Source: JAMLHH01 sp037189845 (GTDB lineage Bacteria; Bacteroidota; Bacteroidia; Chitinophagales; JADIYW01). From it: 64,000 nt of DNA. The DNA lies in assembly GCA_037189845.1 (NCBI GenBank), contig JBBCIS010000003.1:744001-808000 (forward strand), given 5' to 3'. The position numbers were made by a program, and so were the translations under genes. The notes beneath the pieces are model-generated. The model was given only the letters and a program-made list of their open reading frames with translations. It made no database searches and was not told the DNA's origin. This document shows positions 18,052 through 27,900 of the stretch, piece by piece; the first letter of the stretch is position 1, and each line of letters opens with the position of its first letter.

Positions 18052-19398
18052 TTAATCTTTAGAAATAATAGTTGCTTCTTCCTGTATCCAGCAAGGTACT
18101 GTATATGTACCGCCTACTTTCAGGCCTTTTGCAGCAATTTCTGCTTTTGTAGGAAGATATTTTACATAATCTTTCATCAATGGATCTACGATCTCTGCAA
18201 ATGATGAATCTAATGCTTTTGCTTTATTGAAGTAGTCAAATGCCGGCCAGATCACTCTCTGAGAATCAAAACCTGTTCCTGGGCCACATTTTTTACCACT
18301 TGATAAATACAATACTCCTATCAGATAATATGGTTTGGCAGAGGTTGTATCAAGCTCTATTGCTTTACGTGCAGCATCTCTTGCTTCAGGAAATTTATCT
18401 CCCTGCCTGTATGTATCTGCCAATGCCAATAATAATCCTGCTTTATCCTTAGCGTCTGTAGTCAACGAAATTGATTGCTCAAAATACGGAGCTGCCTGAT
18501 CATACTTTTTCAAGTCATAATAATATGCACCGATGTTGTTTGCTCTGGTAGCAGTCGGGGCTTGCTTCAAAAGAGATTTCTCAATTTCATACCTGATTTC
18601 AGTATTCTTCAGAGCAGTATCTCTGTTAATATTGGTTAAGATATCTTCCAGGTTGGATACAGAGCTATCTTCAGTGATCCATTTTTTCAATGAATCAGTT
18701 TTCACTTCAGTAGCCCATGTAAACCATTCTGCACCTTCAGCAAATCTTTGCGGCAATACAAACTTTTTAAGATTATAGGTCATTTCTGCTTTTACCTGTG
18801 AAAAAGCTTCTGCATTGTTGTTTTTTTCAATATTGGCATCACAGATTGCTACTAATTTTTTGTATTCTTTCTTGATGAACTCAGCATCTACACCCTTTAC
18901 TTCATCTTTCAGGTTGACCAAAAGATTGAAATATGTAGAAACGCCATAGTATTTACTGTTGATCTGATCAAGGTTAATAGCCTCTTCAAGAATTGTTTTT
19001 GCCTGAGGATATTGATTGGGTCTGAACCTGGCAATATCAATACCTTTTAACTGTAGAACATATCCTTTATCTCCAAAACATTGGATTCTATGGTCGTAGA
19101 TATTGATAAGGGTGTCAATGTATTTCTCTTTCAGAGCTGCGTCCTCAGTTTTGGTAATCAAATCTGTATAAATATCAGCTCCATCTACGAAAGTCGCTTT
19201 TGTAAGCCCCGGAGCTTTTTCATATACTTCCCTCCAGTAAGGCAATGCTCTGTCAAAAGCTCCTTGTTTGAAATACTCTTTGTATAAAGAATATGTTCTT
19301 TTGGAAGTTTCATCACCCTGAGGGCAGTTCTGAGCCTGTACACTGTTTGCAGTGAATAATAATCCAAGTAAGAAAGCCGGTAAATAAGTTCTTTTCAT
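18052..19398 (-). CDS. Exported tetratricopeptide-repeat protein
   Basis: The 448-residue product has a signal peptide ending 'NSVQAQ' (about residue 23). The rest consists of helical hairpins of TPR type, most clearly 'ANNIGAYYYDLKKYDQAAPYFEQSI' (given as a partial 34-residue repeat, about 285-310) and 'TYRQGDKFPEARDAARKAIELD', with a further repeat ending 'ALDSSFAEI'. TPR proteins act as protein-interaction scaffolds; here it should sit in the periplasm. It follows the outer-membrane-protein gene by 23 nt on the same strand. Such a TPR gene next to coaX and lptC recurs in Bacteroidota. No catalytic domain is present. Confidence 0.85.
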   Translation of the reverse strand: MKRTYLPAFLLGLLFTANSVQAQNCPQGDETSKRTYSLYKEYFKQGAFDRALPYWREVYEKAPGLTKATFVDGADIYTDLITKTEDAALKEKYIDTLINIYDHRIQCFGDKGYVLQLKGIDIARFRPNQYPQAKTILEEAINLDQINSKYYGVSTYFNLLVNLKDEVKGVDAEFIKKEYKKLVAICDANIEKNNNAEAFSQVKAEMTYNLKKFVLPQRFAEGAEWFTWATEVKTDSLKKWITEDSSVSNLEDILTNINRDTALKNTEIRYEIEKSLLKQAPTATRANNIGAYYYDLKKYDQAAPYFEQSISLTTDAKDKAGLLLALADTYRQGDKFPEARDAARKAIELDTTSAKPYYLIGVLYLSSGKKCGPGTGFDSQRVIWPAFDYFNKAKALDSSFAEIVDPLMKDYVKYLPTKAEIAAKGLKVGGTYTVPCWIQEEATIISKD

Positions 19399-19421
19399 TT
19401 TACTAAACCTCTTGTCGTTCG

Positions 19422-20822
19422 TTAATAATATTTTCGTTTTTGAAACCAGGCGTTGTTTAAGTTGATTCCCAATTTGATTTTTCCGTAGTTTTCTCTGACA
19501 AGATTATTGTTCAAAGTCCCTCTGGAACCTGCTTCGAAACTGAGATTGAAAGCATAAACATACATCCTGGTATTAAATTCATCGTATAATCTTATGATGA
19601 TGGGTATACCAAAACCAACATTTATGCCAAACTCATTTATTGATCTTGATGCCAACTGAAGATTTGTCTGCTGGTAGTGGAATCCTGCGCGGTATTTCAG
19701 TTTGGAAAAGAATTTCGCATCAGATCCTAATGATGGTAAAAACTCTCCCCCTGCTCCTACTCTCCAGCTGTTTTGTAGTGTTACCTGATTATTGATTCCA
19801 TAACCAGTATACTTGCTCCATGGTTGGTATTTATAATCAAATCCTACTGTCCATCTCATACTATCTGCCAGTGTAAAACCTGCCTGAATATATCCCGGCA
19901 TATGGATTTGTGCAGCTGCACCTTCGGACTGATTAAGGGTATCAAACGCAGAAGGATAAAGTGTTTTTATGTCTGCTAAATAATTTTTAAATGATTCAGC
20001 ATCTGCTTTAGCCCCCAAATATTTACTGTCTACTGATAATAAAGATTCATCTATTGAGGATCTGCTGCCCAGTTTATACCCAGGAGCTCCTGCAACCCCT
20101 ACTGTCAATTTCAGCTGTTTCTTATCGTTTTCTCCATATTTGAAAACTTTGTAGTACTGTGCTCCGAAATTAAATGTAAAGCTCTTGACCAGTAATGTAT
20201 TGTTATACCATGATCCGTAACCATAATAATCCACAATTCCATCCTTCAAGGCATAGGCTAATGTATTATTGGATAAGTTTCCGAAGAGATATCCTACGTT
20301 AAATCCTAAGCTATATTCTTTATAGCTGAATCCATTGGACCAGAAAAAATTATAAAGCTGGCCATTGTTTTCATTGTGAATGATACCATTTTGGTCTCCA
20401 TAAGAAATGCTGTCCCTGCTATAGCTGTTTTTTGAGCTGAAAGGTAATAATCCGGCTCCCATTCCCCAGTGTTTTCTCATTACGGGAAAAGTCATTGCCA
20501 GATATTGAAGCCCGGCAGACCCTATTCCGGCAGATCCTTCGCTGGTTTTTCTGTTACCAAAAGTACCATAAGTTCCAACCTCAAATGAAGTAAGCGATGC
20601 ACTGGAAAGTGACGCAGGATTGTTGAAATTAAATGCATCCGGAGAACGGTATGCTGCACCAAGTCCTCCCATGGAGCTACTCGGAACAAAATCATTATTT
20701 CCTAAAAGTCCCAATCCATATTGAGCATAAGGAGTGCTTTCGTTTGCCGATGCAGTGTTGACACCGCATAAGATGAGAGCTATGGTAAGGCACCATGTCA
20801 GGTGCAGTTTTTTATTTTGCAT
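19422..20822 (-). CDS. Outer membrane beta-barrel protein (FadL/PorV-like)
   Basis: From the ATG at 20822 the product is 466 residues with a signal peptide ending 'NTASANES'. I chose this Met because the reading frame further upstream lies inside coaX and lacks a signal sequence; this start overlaps the coaX stop by 11 nt. The N-terminal 'SSSMGGLGAAYRSPDAFNFNNPAS' region (quoted in part) resembles the plug/lid region of FadL- and PorV-type 14-stranded barrels. Many amphipathic strands with aromatic ends follow. The likely role is a channel or scaffold in the outer membrane; the substrate is unknown. It is co-transcribed with coaX and the TPR gene. Confidence 0.82.
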   Translation of the reverse strand: MQNKKLHLTWCLTIALILCGVNTASANESTPYAQYGLGLLGNNDFVPSSSMGGLGAAYRSPDAFNFNNPASLSSASLTSFEVGTYGTFGNRKTSEGSAGIGSAGLQYLAMTFPVMRKHWGMGAGLLPFSSKNSYSRDSISYGDQNGIIHNENNGQLYNFFWSNGFSYKEYSLGFNVGYLFGNLSNNTLAYALKDGIVDYYGYGSWYNNTLLVKSFTFNFGAQYYKVFKYGENDKKQLKLTVGVAGAPGYKLGSRSSIDESLLSVDSKYLGAKADAESFKNYLADIKTLYPSAFDTLNQSEGAAAQIHMPGYIQAGFTLADSMRWTVGFDYKYQPWSKYTGYGINNQVTLQNSWRVGAGGEFLPSLGSDAKFFSKLKYRAGFHYQQTNLQLASRSINEFGINVGFGIPIIIRLYDEFNTRMYVYAFNLSFEAGSRGTLNNNLVRENYGKIKLGINLNNAWFQKRKYY

Positions 20823-21537
20823 TGTAGCGCGCAATTTTTTCAAGTCCGGTAAGGACCAAATTTGGATGTGCAAATATCTCATTTTTAACTTTATAAAAAA
20901 ATACTTCTGAATCGCCACCAGTCAATATCACCACGATATCTGAATACATTTCCTGATATTCAAGGATAAAATGTTCAATTTCCTTAACAGCACCGGTAAT
21001 TGCGCCAATTTTTATACATTCTGTAGTTGTACTTCCAATCAGACCATCTTGCCAGACACTATCCACCAACGGCAATTTTCCTGTAAAATTGTGGAGTGCT
21101 TTTAATCTCATTTCTATTCCGGGATGAATGCTGCCACCTAGATATTGCCCATGGCCATTTACGAAATCCAGGGTAATGCATGTTCCCGCATCTATCACCA
21201 GGCAATTTCTTCCAGGATACAGACTTTTTGCCCCTGCAATCAGAGCAATTCTGTCTATGCCTAAAGTATTGGGTGTACCGTATAAATTCTCAAATGGTAA
21301 CTGTGCGGCATGACTGACAGCAAAGAAACCTTCAGTCTGCAATAGATATTGCTCAGATTCTTCAGATAATCTTGCTGTAGAAGACAATACGAAGTGATAA
21401 TCCGGATATTTACTTTGTAAATCTTTAAAAGTATTGATATCATACTCTTTAAAAACAAGAAAATCAGGCTCTCTGTCAGCATGAAAAATGCCCACCTTCA
21501 TTCTTGTGTTTCCTATGTCCAGACAAATCAGAGACAT
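20812..21537 (-). CDS. coaX: Type III pantothenate kinase
   Basis: The 241-residue protein catalyses the first step of coenzyme A synthesis, ATP-dependent phosphorylation of pantothenate. It belongs to the ASKHA fold: the N-terminal phosphate-binding motif 'CLDIGNTRMKVGIF' (residues 4-17), 'TLGIDRIAL' near 92 and 'VIDAGTCITLDF' near 115 with the catalytic Asp. 'YLGGSIHPGIEMR' near 132 is the CoaX signature. The length is typical. The amidohydrolase gene stops immediately before its start codon and the next gene overlaps its end by 11 nt, so it is the second gene of a compact operon. Confidence 0.95.
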   Translation of the reverse strand: MSLICLDIGNTRMKVGIFHADREPDFLVFKEYDINTFKDLQSKYPDYHFVLSSTARLSEESEQYLLQTEGFFAVSHAAQLPFENLYGTPNTLGIDRIALIAGAKSLYPGRNCLVIDAGTCITLDFVNGHGQYLGGSIHPGIEMRLKALHNFTGKLPLVDSVWQDGLIGSTTTECIKIGAITGAVKEIEHFILEYQEMYSDIVVILTGGDSEVFFYKVKNEIFAHPNLVLTGLEKIARYNAK

Positions 21538-22722
21538 CTATGCAATCCTTCTGGAAGTAGAATTTCTGTGTAAAATTTTTCCGTTCTGAATATTTTCGAT
21601 CAAAACCAGTCCGGGTTTTTTCCCTGCTTCTATGCTCCCTAATTCATCATCCCAGGATAAAGCTTTTGCACCATTAATAGTCCCCCATCTCAATACATCA
21701 TCAAATGTCAGGTATGACTGATATCTTAAAATAGATTTCATTTCTTCAAGAATAGAAAGCTGCCAGTTGGATGTGAGACTATCCGTCCCAATGGTAACTG
21801 TAGCATTGGTGTCCAGAAAGACTTTATAATCCGGCATTCTGTTTTCAATATAAAGATTGGCGTTGGGGCAGGTTGCCCAGAAAGTTTCTGATAACGCTTC
21901 CTGAGCGGCTTTTACATCTTCTTTATTGGTCAATGTATTATGAACAAAGAGCGTTTTGTGCTTTGGATCTAAATATTGCAGCGCATAATGAATAGATGTC
22001 TTTCCGGTTGAATTAAACGATTCCAGGCTCATATTGAAATCCTGAAAAAACTTTTGAAAAGCACCTGTACCCTGGAGGAAAAGCTCATTTTCGGGTGGAG
22101 TCTCCTGATTATGAATAGAGATTGTTTTTCTCTCTGACTGGTTGAGCAAATTAAGCAGCTCAAATAATTTGGGGGTGACAGAATATGGCGCATGCGGAGA
22201 CATACTTTTTCGCAGCTTCCCGTTTTCTTCCAGGTCATCATAGACCTTTTTGTACATATCAAAGGTAGATTGAGTTCTCTCATTCTGTAAGAAATCAAAA
22301 TTTTCTACAAAGGTGTAATATTTTAATTTGCTGTTTCGTTTAACCGGAAAAGTATCTGTTTTATTAGAGATGTCGCCTACTGCGACTATTCCGTTTTCAT
22401 ACATGTAGCTATCTGCATTGCGGATACATTCCTGAATCCATTCTTCTTCAGCACCTCTTTGCTTGACCACATTTTCTATGAATTGCAACAATCCTGTACC
22501 TGTGGGGATTTTCTCAACCATATGCGATAATTCCAGATGGCAATGTGTATTGACCATACCCGGAATAATGACACCATCATATTTTTCTACCTCTACGGAG
22601 TCATATTTTTCAGCTGAGGAGATTTCCAGAATGACTCCCTGATCATCCAGTACCACTACACCGTTTTCTATGCGCTCAGAAGTGACCGGATATATATAGT
22701 CCGCAGATATTTTTCTGTACAT
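21538..22722 (-). CDS. Amidohydrolase (aminodeoxyfutalosine deaminase / chlorohydrolase-like)
   Basis: The 394-residue metal-dependent hydrolase has the amidohydrolase motifs in order: 'NTHCHLELSHM' (His-x-His, about residues 58-68), 'SMSPHAPYSVTP' (His near 170), 'ISIHNQETPPENE' (His/Glu near 202), 'LFVHNTLTN' and 'TIGTDSLTSNWQLS' (metal-binding Asp near 316). This set marks the subgroup of guanine/cytosine/S-adenosylhomocysteine and aminodeoxyfutalosine deaminases. The 'HCHLELSHM' form suggests the futalosine menaquinone route (mqnX-type), but no other mqn gene is in the window, so this is inference. It is the first gene of the coaX operon and has a good promoter match 5 nt before its ATG. 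Confidence 0.85.
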   Translation of the reverse strand: MYRKISADYIYPVTSERIENGVVVLDDQGVILEISSAEKYDSVEVEKYDGVIIPGMVNTHCHLELSHMVEKIPTGTGLLQFIENVVKQRGAEEEWIQECIRNADSYMYENGIVAVGDISNKTDTFPVKRNSKLKYYTFVENFDFLQNERTQSTFDMYKKVYDDLEENGKLRKSMSPHAPYSVTPKLFELLNLLNQSERKTISIHNQETPPENELFLQGTGAFQKFFQDFNMSLESFNSTGKTSIHYALQYLDPKHKTLFVHNTLTNKEDVKAAQEALSETFWATCPNANLYIENRMPDYKVFLDTNATVTIGTDSLTSNWQLSILEEMKSILRYQSYLTFDDVLRWGTINGAKALSWDDELGSIEAGKKPGLVLIENIQNGKILHRNSTSRRIA

Positions 22723-22726
22723 ATTC

Positions 22727-22756
22727 TAAAGATACGAACACCCACCATAAAGACAA
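22727..22756 (-). promoter_or_regulatory. Promoter of the amidohydrolase-coaX operon
   Basis: On the minus strand TTG at 22756-22754 is separated by exactly 19 nt from TATCTTTA at 22734-22727. This agrees with the Bacteroidota arrangement TTTG-N19-TAnnTTTG apart from the last base. The start codon follows almost at once, implying a very short or absent leader. Confidence 0.6.
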
Positions 22757-22862
22757 TTGTTTCATCTACTGGTATTGTAATTTAATTGTCGAGAGATTTT
22801 TGGTTATAAATCTCTTTTTGCATCGTTTGCAATTTTATATTTGTCCTTTATTTTATAATATA

Positions 22863-24419
22863 GTGCAACGGTTTTTGTCTACATTTTACATCTCTGCTTT
22901 TCTTTTTTCAGGGATAATATTCCTCATATCTGCGTACCATTTTTATGGATTCAATGTGGAGGATGCCTATATCGCCTACAGATACGCAGAAAAATTTGTA
23001 CAGACTGGCGCCTTGGTCTTCAATGACGGAGAACAAATCAACGCATTAACCTCTCCTCTTCATGGATTGATTTTATCCTGCATTTACTACATCACATCTG
23101 AGACTCTTATCTTCAATAAATTCTTTTCTTTCATTCTCTTACTCGCCGGATTCTTTTTGATATGGAGTGAATTCAAAGGCAGACGAGATTTGCGATTGGC
23201 AGCGGTTATTCTTATCCTTCTTTGCCCACAGATTTTGATCTGGACATTCGGTGGTCTTGAAACTATTTACCTGCAATTTTTTGTGACGCTAGCAGTATTA
23301 CAAGTTGTACGGTACCAAAGAGAAAAAACCAGAAATCTGACATTGATTTTTATCCTGATAGGTATTTGTTTTTTATTGCGGTATGATTCTTCTGTTTTCT
23401 TTTTCCCAATCATTATCTGGCTGTTTTTTCATTCAGAAAAGAAGCGTTTTTTTAAAGGATCAGTAATTGGATCAGTGATTCCGCTTTCCTGGTTGCTGGT
23501 AAGTTATTTGTATTACGGTGATATTTTTCCGACATCTTTCTATCATAAAATGCCAGGGATTGCCAGGGAAGAGTTTCAGGTAAACTATATATACATCCGA
23601 AATTATCTGGTTGTTTTACTGGTGATTCCTTTTGCCTTAATTGTTCTTTTACAACTATTCCTCACAAAAAACAATTTGAAAGCTTTTTGGCTTCATTTTT
23701 TTCAAAGATGCTGGCTATATTTTTCAATTGCTCTATTCATCATATATGGTTTTACTATGGCAACAACGCATATGATGTTTTCGATTCGGTTTTTAGTACC
23801 ATATATTCCTGTTATAATTTTTCTCCTTCTGGACTTATATCGAGGTGCAGGGGAAACAAATTTTCTCTCAAAATCAGCTTCTAAAGTCAGTATAATCATT
23901 CATACAAGTTTTATTACTTCATGTCTTTTTGCACAATGCTATCTGATACACTACACATATTGTCATTCTATAAACGGAATGAACGCATACGGGGAATACA
24001 GGAAACTCAATATTGACAAGTATCAGGACTTTATGAATATTCTCGCTACACAAGCAATGGAAGCCAAAATTCATTGGAAAGAACAATCCGGAAAAATGCG
24101 TAAAACTCCTCGCATACATACTTATGCCGGCGGTCTGGTTTCTTACCTGAACATGGATGCATATATTTATGATGCTCTGGTATCCTACAGACACAAATAC
24201 TCAGAAAAAGATTTCTTTACGTGGAGAGGTTGTGCTGATTATGTTCTGATAGCTACTCCGATACAAGGAAAGGTAGAGCAACAGTTGGGAGAATTGCGGC
24301 ACAATTGCATATTACTTTCTTCATATAAATTATCATTTAATGGCAGAGAAACCTTTTTTCAACTATACCATAATCCTGCACCTGCGCCTCACCCTCTAAA
24401 ACCCAAGGTCAATCATTGA
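22863..24419 (+). CDS. GT-C-like polytopic membrane protein
   Basis: The product of about 518 residues has roughly ten transmembrane segments and a soluble C-terminal part. After the first membrane helix comes 'FNVEDAYIAYRYAEKF'. This acidic first-loop motif (Asp in 'EDAYI') is typical of a group of bacterial GT-C-fold glycosyltransferases that use lipid-linked sugars. The first codon is unsure: I use GTG at 22863, just before the first membrane helix. An in-frame TTG at 22800 would add 21 residues, and no ATG is available near the start. The prolyl-oligopeptidase gene follows after 15 nt. Substrate unknown. Confidence 0.68.
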   Translation: MQRFLSTFYISAFLFSGIIFLISAYHFYGFNVEDAYIAYRYAEKFVQTGALVFNDGEQINALTSPLHGLILSCIYYITSETLIFNKFFSFILLLAGFFLIWSEFKGRRDLRLAAVILILLCPQILIWTFGGLETIYLQFFVTLAVLQVVRYQREKTRNLTLIFILIGICFLLRYDSSVFFFPIIIWLFFHSEKKRFFKGSVIGSVIPLSWLLVSYLYYGDIFPTSFYHKMPGIAREEFQVNYIYIRNYLVVLLVIPFALIVLLQLFLTKNNLKAFWLHFFQRCWLYFSIALFIIYGFTMATTHMMFSIRFLVPYIPVIIFLLLDLYRGAGETNFLSKSASKVSIIIHTSFITSCLFAQCYLIHYTYCHSINGMNAYGEYRKLNIDKYQDFMNILATQAMEAKIHWKEQSGKMRKTPRIHTYAGGLVSYLNMDAYIYDALVSYRHKYSEKDFFTWRGCADYVLIATPIQGKVEQQLGELRHNCILLSSYKLSFNGRETFFQLYHNPAPAPHPLKPKVNH

Positions 24420-24434
24420 CCTCTATAAAAAACC

Positions 24435-26573
24435 ATGAAAAGTCATTTAAACCAAATCTTTGTACTCATTTTATTCTTTCATTGCAGTTTTTGTTTTGCT
24501 CAGAAAAACAAAAATGTAATTCCCGAAATAATCCCACAAAGACTGGAAATTTATGACACCATCTGGGGAGAAGTCGTCCATGATCCGTATCGCTGGATGG
24601 AAAACCTGGAAAATGATTCTTTGATTAGTTGGATAAAGTATCAAAACGGAGTTAATACAAAGTATTTAAGCAAAGATTATAATCGCATTTATGACATAAT
24701 AGCCAGATACAATACTATCTATTTTAATCCTTACATTAAAAATGGAAAATATCTGTTTGTAAGGATGAATATTGAGGATAGCAAACCTCCCGTTCTCTAT
24801 TATACTGACAATCTGAATAAGCCTGCGAGTTTTTTATTTGACCCCAGCACCATCGAAAAAAACAAAACATACAGCATTTATGATTTTGAAGTTTCTGAAG
24901 ATGACAACAAACTTGCAGTTCAATTGGATAGAGATGGCTCAGATTGGAAAACGATAATGGTTTTTGACATAAAAAGAAAAAAATGGCTATCAGATAAACT
25001 AACACATGTTAAGTACAGCAACCTAAAATGGTATGGAGACGGATTCTTTTATACCAGATATGCAGAGACCCGTCCAGAAGATGTATTTACTACTCAGATC
25101 AGAGGCAGAGGTTTATATTATCATAAAATAGGCACTTCACAAGAGAGTGACAAACTGATATATCTGACTCACGGGAATGATATCTTTGATTTTACGGTGA
25201 GCAACCTGGGCAATTACCTTATTTTGATTCATGACGAAATAAAGGACGGCAAAACATATAGAGCATTATCTCAGAAGAGGCTGCCCTTAAGTGATGACAT
25301 AGAATTTAAAAGATTCATTTATTCGAAAGAGTCGGTTTTCCTGAATATAATTGGAGAAAATGAGCATGGTCTTATTATACATTCAAATCTTCAGGCCAAA
25401 AATGGAGCTGTTTATATATTTAATCCGGAGAAATTAAATCAAGCTTCTTTATTTATACCGGAAACCTCTGCACAAATTCAGAACGCCTGGCAATTTGGAG
25501 AAAACTTTCTGATTTCATATCTAAATGATAATGAGTATATTCTGACTAAATACAATTACAAAGGAGAATACATAAACGGGTTAAAACTGGAAGAAGGATG
25601 TATTTTAGATAGAGTCACCGGGAATCAGAAAGATAGTATCGTAATTTTTAGTTTCACGTCATTCTATCAGGCACCGAGTATATATAGTCTGAATATAAAT
25701 TCATTTCAAGCAGAAAAAATCGGTACGACAAAAGTCGGTTTTGACCATACAAAATTTATCACCCGGAAAATAAACTATTACAGCAAAGACAGTACTATTA
25801 TTCCCATGTATCTGACATACAGAAAGGACTTAGATTTGAAAAAACAAAATCCTACGCTCCTATATGGATATGGAGGATTCGGAGTTCCAACAAGACCATT
25901 CTTCAATGCTACCTTTGTTGCATTTATGCAATACGGAGGTATTCTTGCTGTTCCGCAAATCAGAGGCGGAGGAGATTTTCCGGGCTGGCACAAACCAGGA
26001 CAAAGACACCGCAAACAAAATACTATTGATGACTTTATTGCCGCTGCAGAGTTTCTTCATTCTAATTATACTTCTTCTGAGAAATTAGCAATAATCGGTG
26101 GTTCACAAGGTGGTTTACTAACCCTCTCTGCAATGGTACAAAAACCTGAATTATTCAAAGCGGTAGTTTCTGATGTCGGACTAAGTGACATGATCAGATA
26201 CCATTTGTATAATATTGGGTATGCCTATGAAGAGGAATATGGAAATTCTGAAGACTCCTTAGATTTTAAACATCTTTCTTCATATTCTCCGTTGCACAAT
26301 CTGAAGAAAGGAACGATTTATCCCTCAACATTGCTGCTTACTGGAATTAATGATGACCGGGTGCATCCTTTTCATTCATTTAAAATGCAGGCTGCTTTAC
26401 AACAAATTAACCCAGACTCCGAACCTCCTCATCTGATGTATGTTGGGGAAAATTATGGTCATTGTAATTGTAGAGTTTTTGACAATAAAGTTGAAATTGA
26501 CGCCTTTATTCTCAATTATCTTTTCAAGTTATTAGAGATGGAAGCTAATCTTAAAAAATACTGGTTAGATTAA
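24435..26573 (+). CDS. Exported prolyl oligopeptidase-family serine peptidase
   Basis: The 712-residue enzyme has a signal peptide ending 'CSFCFAQ', so it acts in the periplasm or outside the cell, unlike cytosolic prolyl oligopeptidase. The N-terminal 'VVHDPYRWMENLEND' is the classic POP start. A seven-bladed beta-propeller region follows (to about residue 430), then the alpha/beta-hydrolase domain. The triad is visible: Ser557 in 'IIGGSQGGLL', Asp in 'GINDDRVHPFHS' (640-641) and His676 in 'ENYGHCNCRV'. The length equals typical POP (about 700). It cleaves short peptides after Pro by family. A hairpin at 26581-26605 follows the stop. Confidence 0.93.
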   Translation: MKSHLNQIFVLILFFHCSFCFAQKNKNVIPEIIPQRLEIYDTIWGEVVHDPYRWMENLENDSLISWIKYQNGVNTKYLSKDYNRIYDIIARYNTIYFNPYIKNGKYLFVRMNIEDSKPPVLYYTDNLNKPASFLFDPSTIEKNKTYSIYDFEVSEDDNKLAVQLDRDGSDWKTIMVFDIKRKKWLSDKLTHVKYSNLKWYGDGFFYTRYAETRPEDVFTTQIRGRGLYYHKIGTSQESDKLIYLTHGNDIFDFTVSNLGNYLILIHDEIKDGKTYRALSQKRLPLSDDIEFKRFIYSKESVFLNIIGENEHGLIIHSNLQAKNGAVYIFNPEKLNQASLFIPETSAQIQNAWQFGENFLISYLNDNEYILTKYNYKGEYINGLKLEEGCILDRVTGNQKDSIVIFSFTSFYQAPSIYSLNINSFQAEKIGTTKVGFDHTKFITRKINYYSKDSTIIPMYLTYRKDLDLKKQNPTLLYGYGGFGVPTRPFFNATFVAFMQYGGILAVPQIRGGGDFPGWHKPGQRHRKQNTIDDFIAAAEFLHSNYTSSEKLAIIGGSQGGLLTLSAMVQKPELFKAVVSDVGLSDMIRYHLYNIGYAYEEEYGNSEDSLDFKHLSSYSPLHNLKKGTIYPSTLLLTGINDDRVHPFHSFKMQAALQQINPDSEPPHLMYVGENYGHCNCRVFDNKVEIDAFILNYLFKLLEMEANLKKYWLD

Positions 26574-26575
26574 TA

Positions 26576-26605
26576 ATAAAAAGGAGAAGCATTACACTTC
26601 TCCTT
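26576..26605. terminator. Shared terminator between convergent peptidase and transketolase genes
   Basis: A perfect 9-bp stem (AAGGAGAAG / CTTCTCCTT) with a 7-nt loop sits in the 52-nt gap between convergent genes. On the minus strand it is followed by TTTATTATTA, the better T tract; on the plus strand the tract is poorer. It probably serves the transketolase operon and partly the peptidase gene. Confidence 0.7.
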
Positions 26606-26625
26606 CATTATCTCTGATTCTAAAT

Positions 26626-27591
26626 TTATTTTTTTCTTGCAATGACTTTCTTAGCCGCTGCAACGATGTCTTTAGGAGACAATCCGTATTTTTCCAGCAG
26701 CTGGTCAGGTGTCCCGGACTCACCGAAAGTATCATTCACTGCAACAAATTCCTGCAGAGCAGGGGCATTGATTGCTAATACTCTCGCTACGCTTTCACCA
26801 AGCCCTCCATTATACTGATGCTCCTCAGCTGTTACTACACAACCGGTTTTACCTACAGATTTCAAAATTGCTTCTTCATCCAATGGCTTGATCGTATGCA
26901 TATTGATTAACTCCACAGAGATTCCTTCAGCTTCCAGTTGCTTACCTGCTTCTACTGCCTGCCAAACCAAATGACCGCAAGCGATAATGGTGACATCAGT
27001 ACCTTCTGAAAGATACTGAGCTTTACCGATCCGGAAAGTAGGATCTTCTGCCGGAGTAAAAATAGGCCATACCGGACGACCAAATCTCAGATAACATGGT
27101 CCGTGCCATTCTACTACTGCTTTTGTAGCCAGTCTTGTCTGGTTATAATCCGCCGGAACGACTACTGTCATACCCGGAAGCATTTTCATCATACCGATAT
27201 CTTCCAGTACCTGGTGAGTAGCTCCATCTTCTCCCAATGTCAAACCTGCATGCGAACAAGCGATTTTTACATTTTTATCAGAATAGGCTACTGACTGGCG
27301 AATCTGGTCATATACACGGCTTGTACCGAAATTAGCAAAAGTAGTAGGGACTGCAATTTTACCAGCAATTGCCAGCCCTGCTGACACGCCTATCATATTT
27401 GCCTCTGCAATACCTGCCTGAATAAATCTGTCAGGAAAAGCTTCAATAAATTTTTCCAGTTTTAAAGAACCAATCAAGTCCGCACATAGCGTCACTACAT
27501 TTGGATTTGCTAAACCGGCTTCATAGATACCTTGTCCAAATCCCGAACGAGTATCTTTTTTGTCTGTGAATGTGATATTTTGAAGTGACAT
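26626..27591 (-). CDS. Transketolase, C-terminal subunit
   Basis: The 321-residue protein is the pyrimidine-binding plus C-terminal half of transketolase, made as a separate chain. 'DTRSGFGQGIYEAG' and 'FIQAGIAEANMIGVSAGLA' carry the Glu that activates thiamine diphosphate. 'SHAGLTLGEDGATHQVLEDIGMM' (quoted in part) is the His-rich active-site loop. It works with the N-terminal half encoded at 28195-29037 to transfer two-carbon units in the pentose phosphate pathway. Split transketolase genes are normally adjacent; here a toxin-antitoxin pair lies between them, leaving only 6 nt between the toxin stop and this start codon. Confidence 0.95.
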   Translation of the reverse strand: MSLQNITFTDKKDTRSGFGQGIYEAGLANPNVVTLCADLIGSLKLEKFIEAFPDRFIQAGIAEANMIGVSAGLAIAGKIAVPTTFANFGTSRVYDQIRQSVAYSDKNVKIACSHAGLTLGEDGATHQVLEDIGMMKMLPGMTVVVPADYNQTRLATKAVVEWHGPCYLRFGRPVWPIFTPAEDPTFRIGKAQYLSEGTDVTIIACGHLVWQAVEAGKQLEAEGISVELINMHTIKPLDEEAILKSVGKTGCVVTAEEHQYNGGLGESVARVLAINAPALQEFVAVNDTFGESGTPDQLLEKYGLSPKDIVAAAKKVIARKK

Positions 27592-27597
27592 TTTCAG

Positions 27598-27900
27598 TTA
27601 ATATTTCTCGGGTTGTCTTTTTGTACTTCGTATCCTTAAAATGACTATTTCCTTTTCTGAAAAGTGATATGAAACCCGATATTTATAGATCTCATAGGCT
27701 CTGAAAGTTCCATCATTTTTTTCTTTGTATTTGTCTGCAGGGAATTTTTCAGGATTTTCAATTAAAGAATTTGTTGATTCAAAAACTTTCCGCTTTATCC
27801 CCTCTGCATTCTGAACTGAATCTTTTCTGATATAGTCAAAAATTTCTTTCAAATGTTCTTGTGCCAAATCAGACCAAACAATACATCTTTCGTTTACCAT
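27598..27900 (-). CDS. RelE/ParE-family toxin
   Basis: The 100-residue protein fits the RelE/ParE superfamily: an N-terminal 'VWSDLAQEHLKEIFDYIRKDS' helix region (quoted as the family pattern), central 'NPEKFPADKYKEKNDGTFRAYEIYKYRVSYHFSE' strands and a C-terminal 'IVILRIRSTKRQPEKY' with the basic end seen in these toxins. Members cleave mRNA on the ribosome (RelE) or poison gyrase (ParE); which applies here cannot be told. The preceding small gene overlaps it by 7 nt and should be its antitoxin. The pair is lodged between the two transketolase genes on the same strand. Confidence 0.82.
   Translation of the reverse strand: MVNERCIVWSDLAQEHLKEIFDYIRKDSVQNAEGIKRKVFESTNSLIENPEKFPADKYKEKNDGTFRAYEIYKYRVSYHFSEKEIVILRIRSTKRQPEKY

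Noticed and set aside
20823..20918. A start upstream of 20822 for the outer membrane protein, inside coaX
   Set aside because: The upstream residues lie within the coaX frame region, lack a signal peptide, and would bury the clear export signal that begins at the ATG at 20822.
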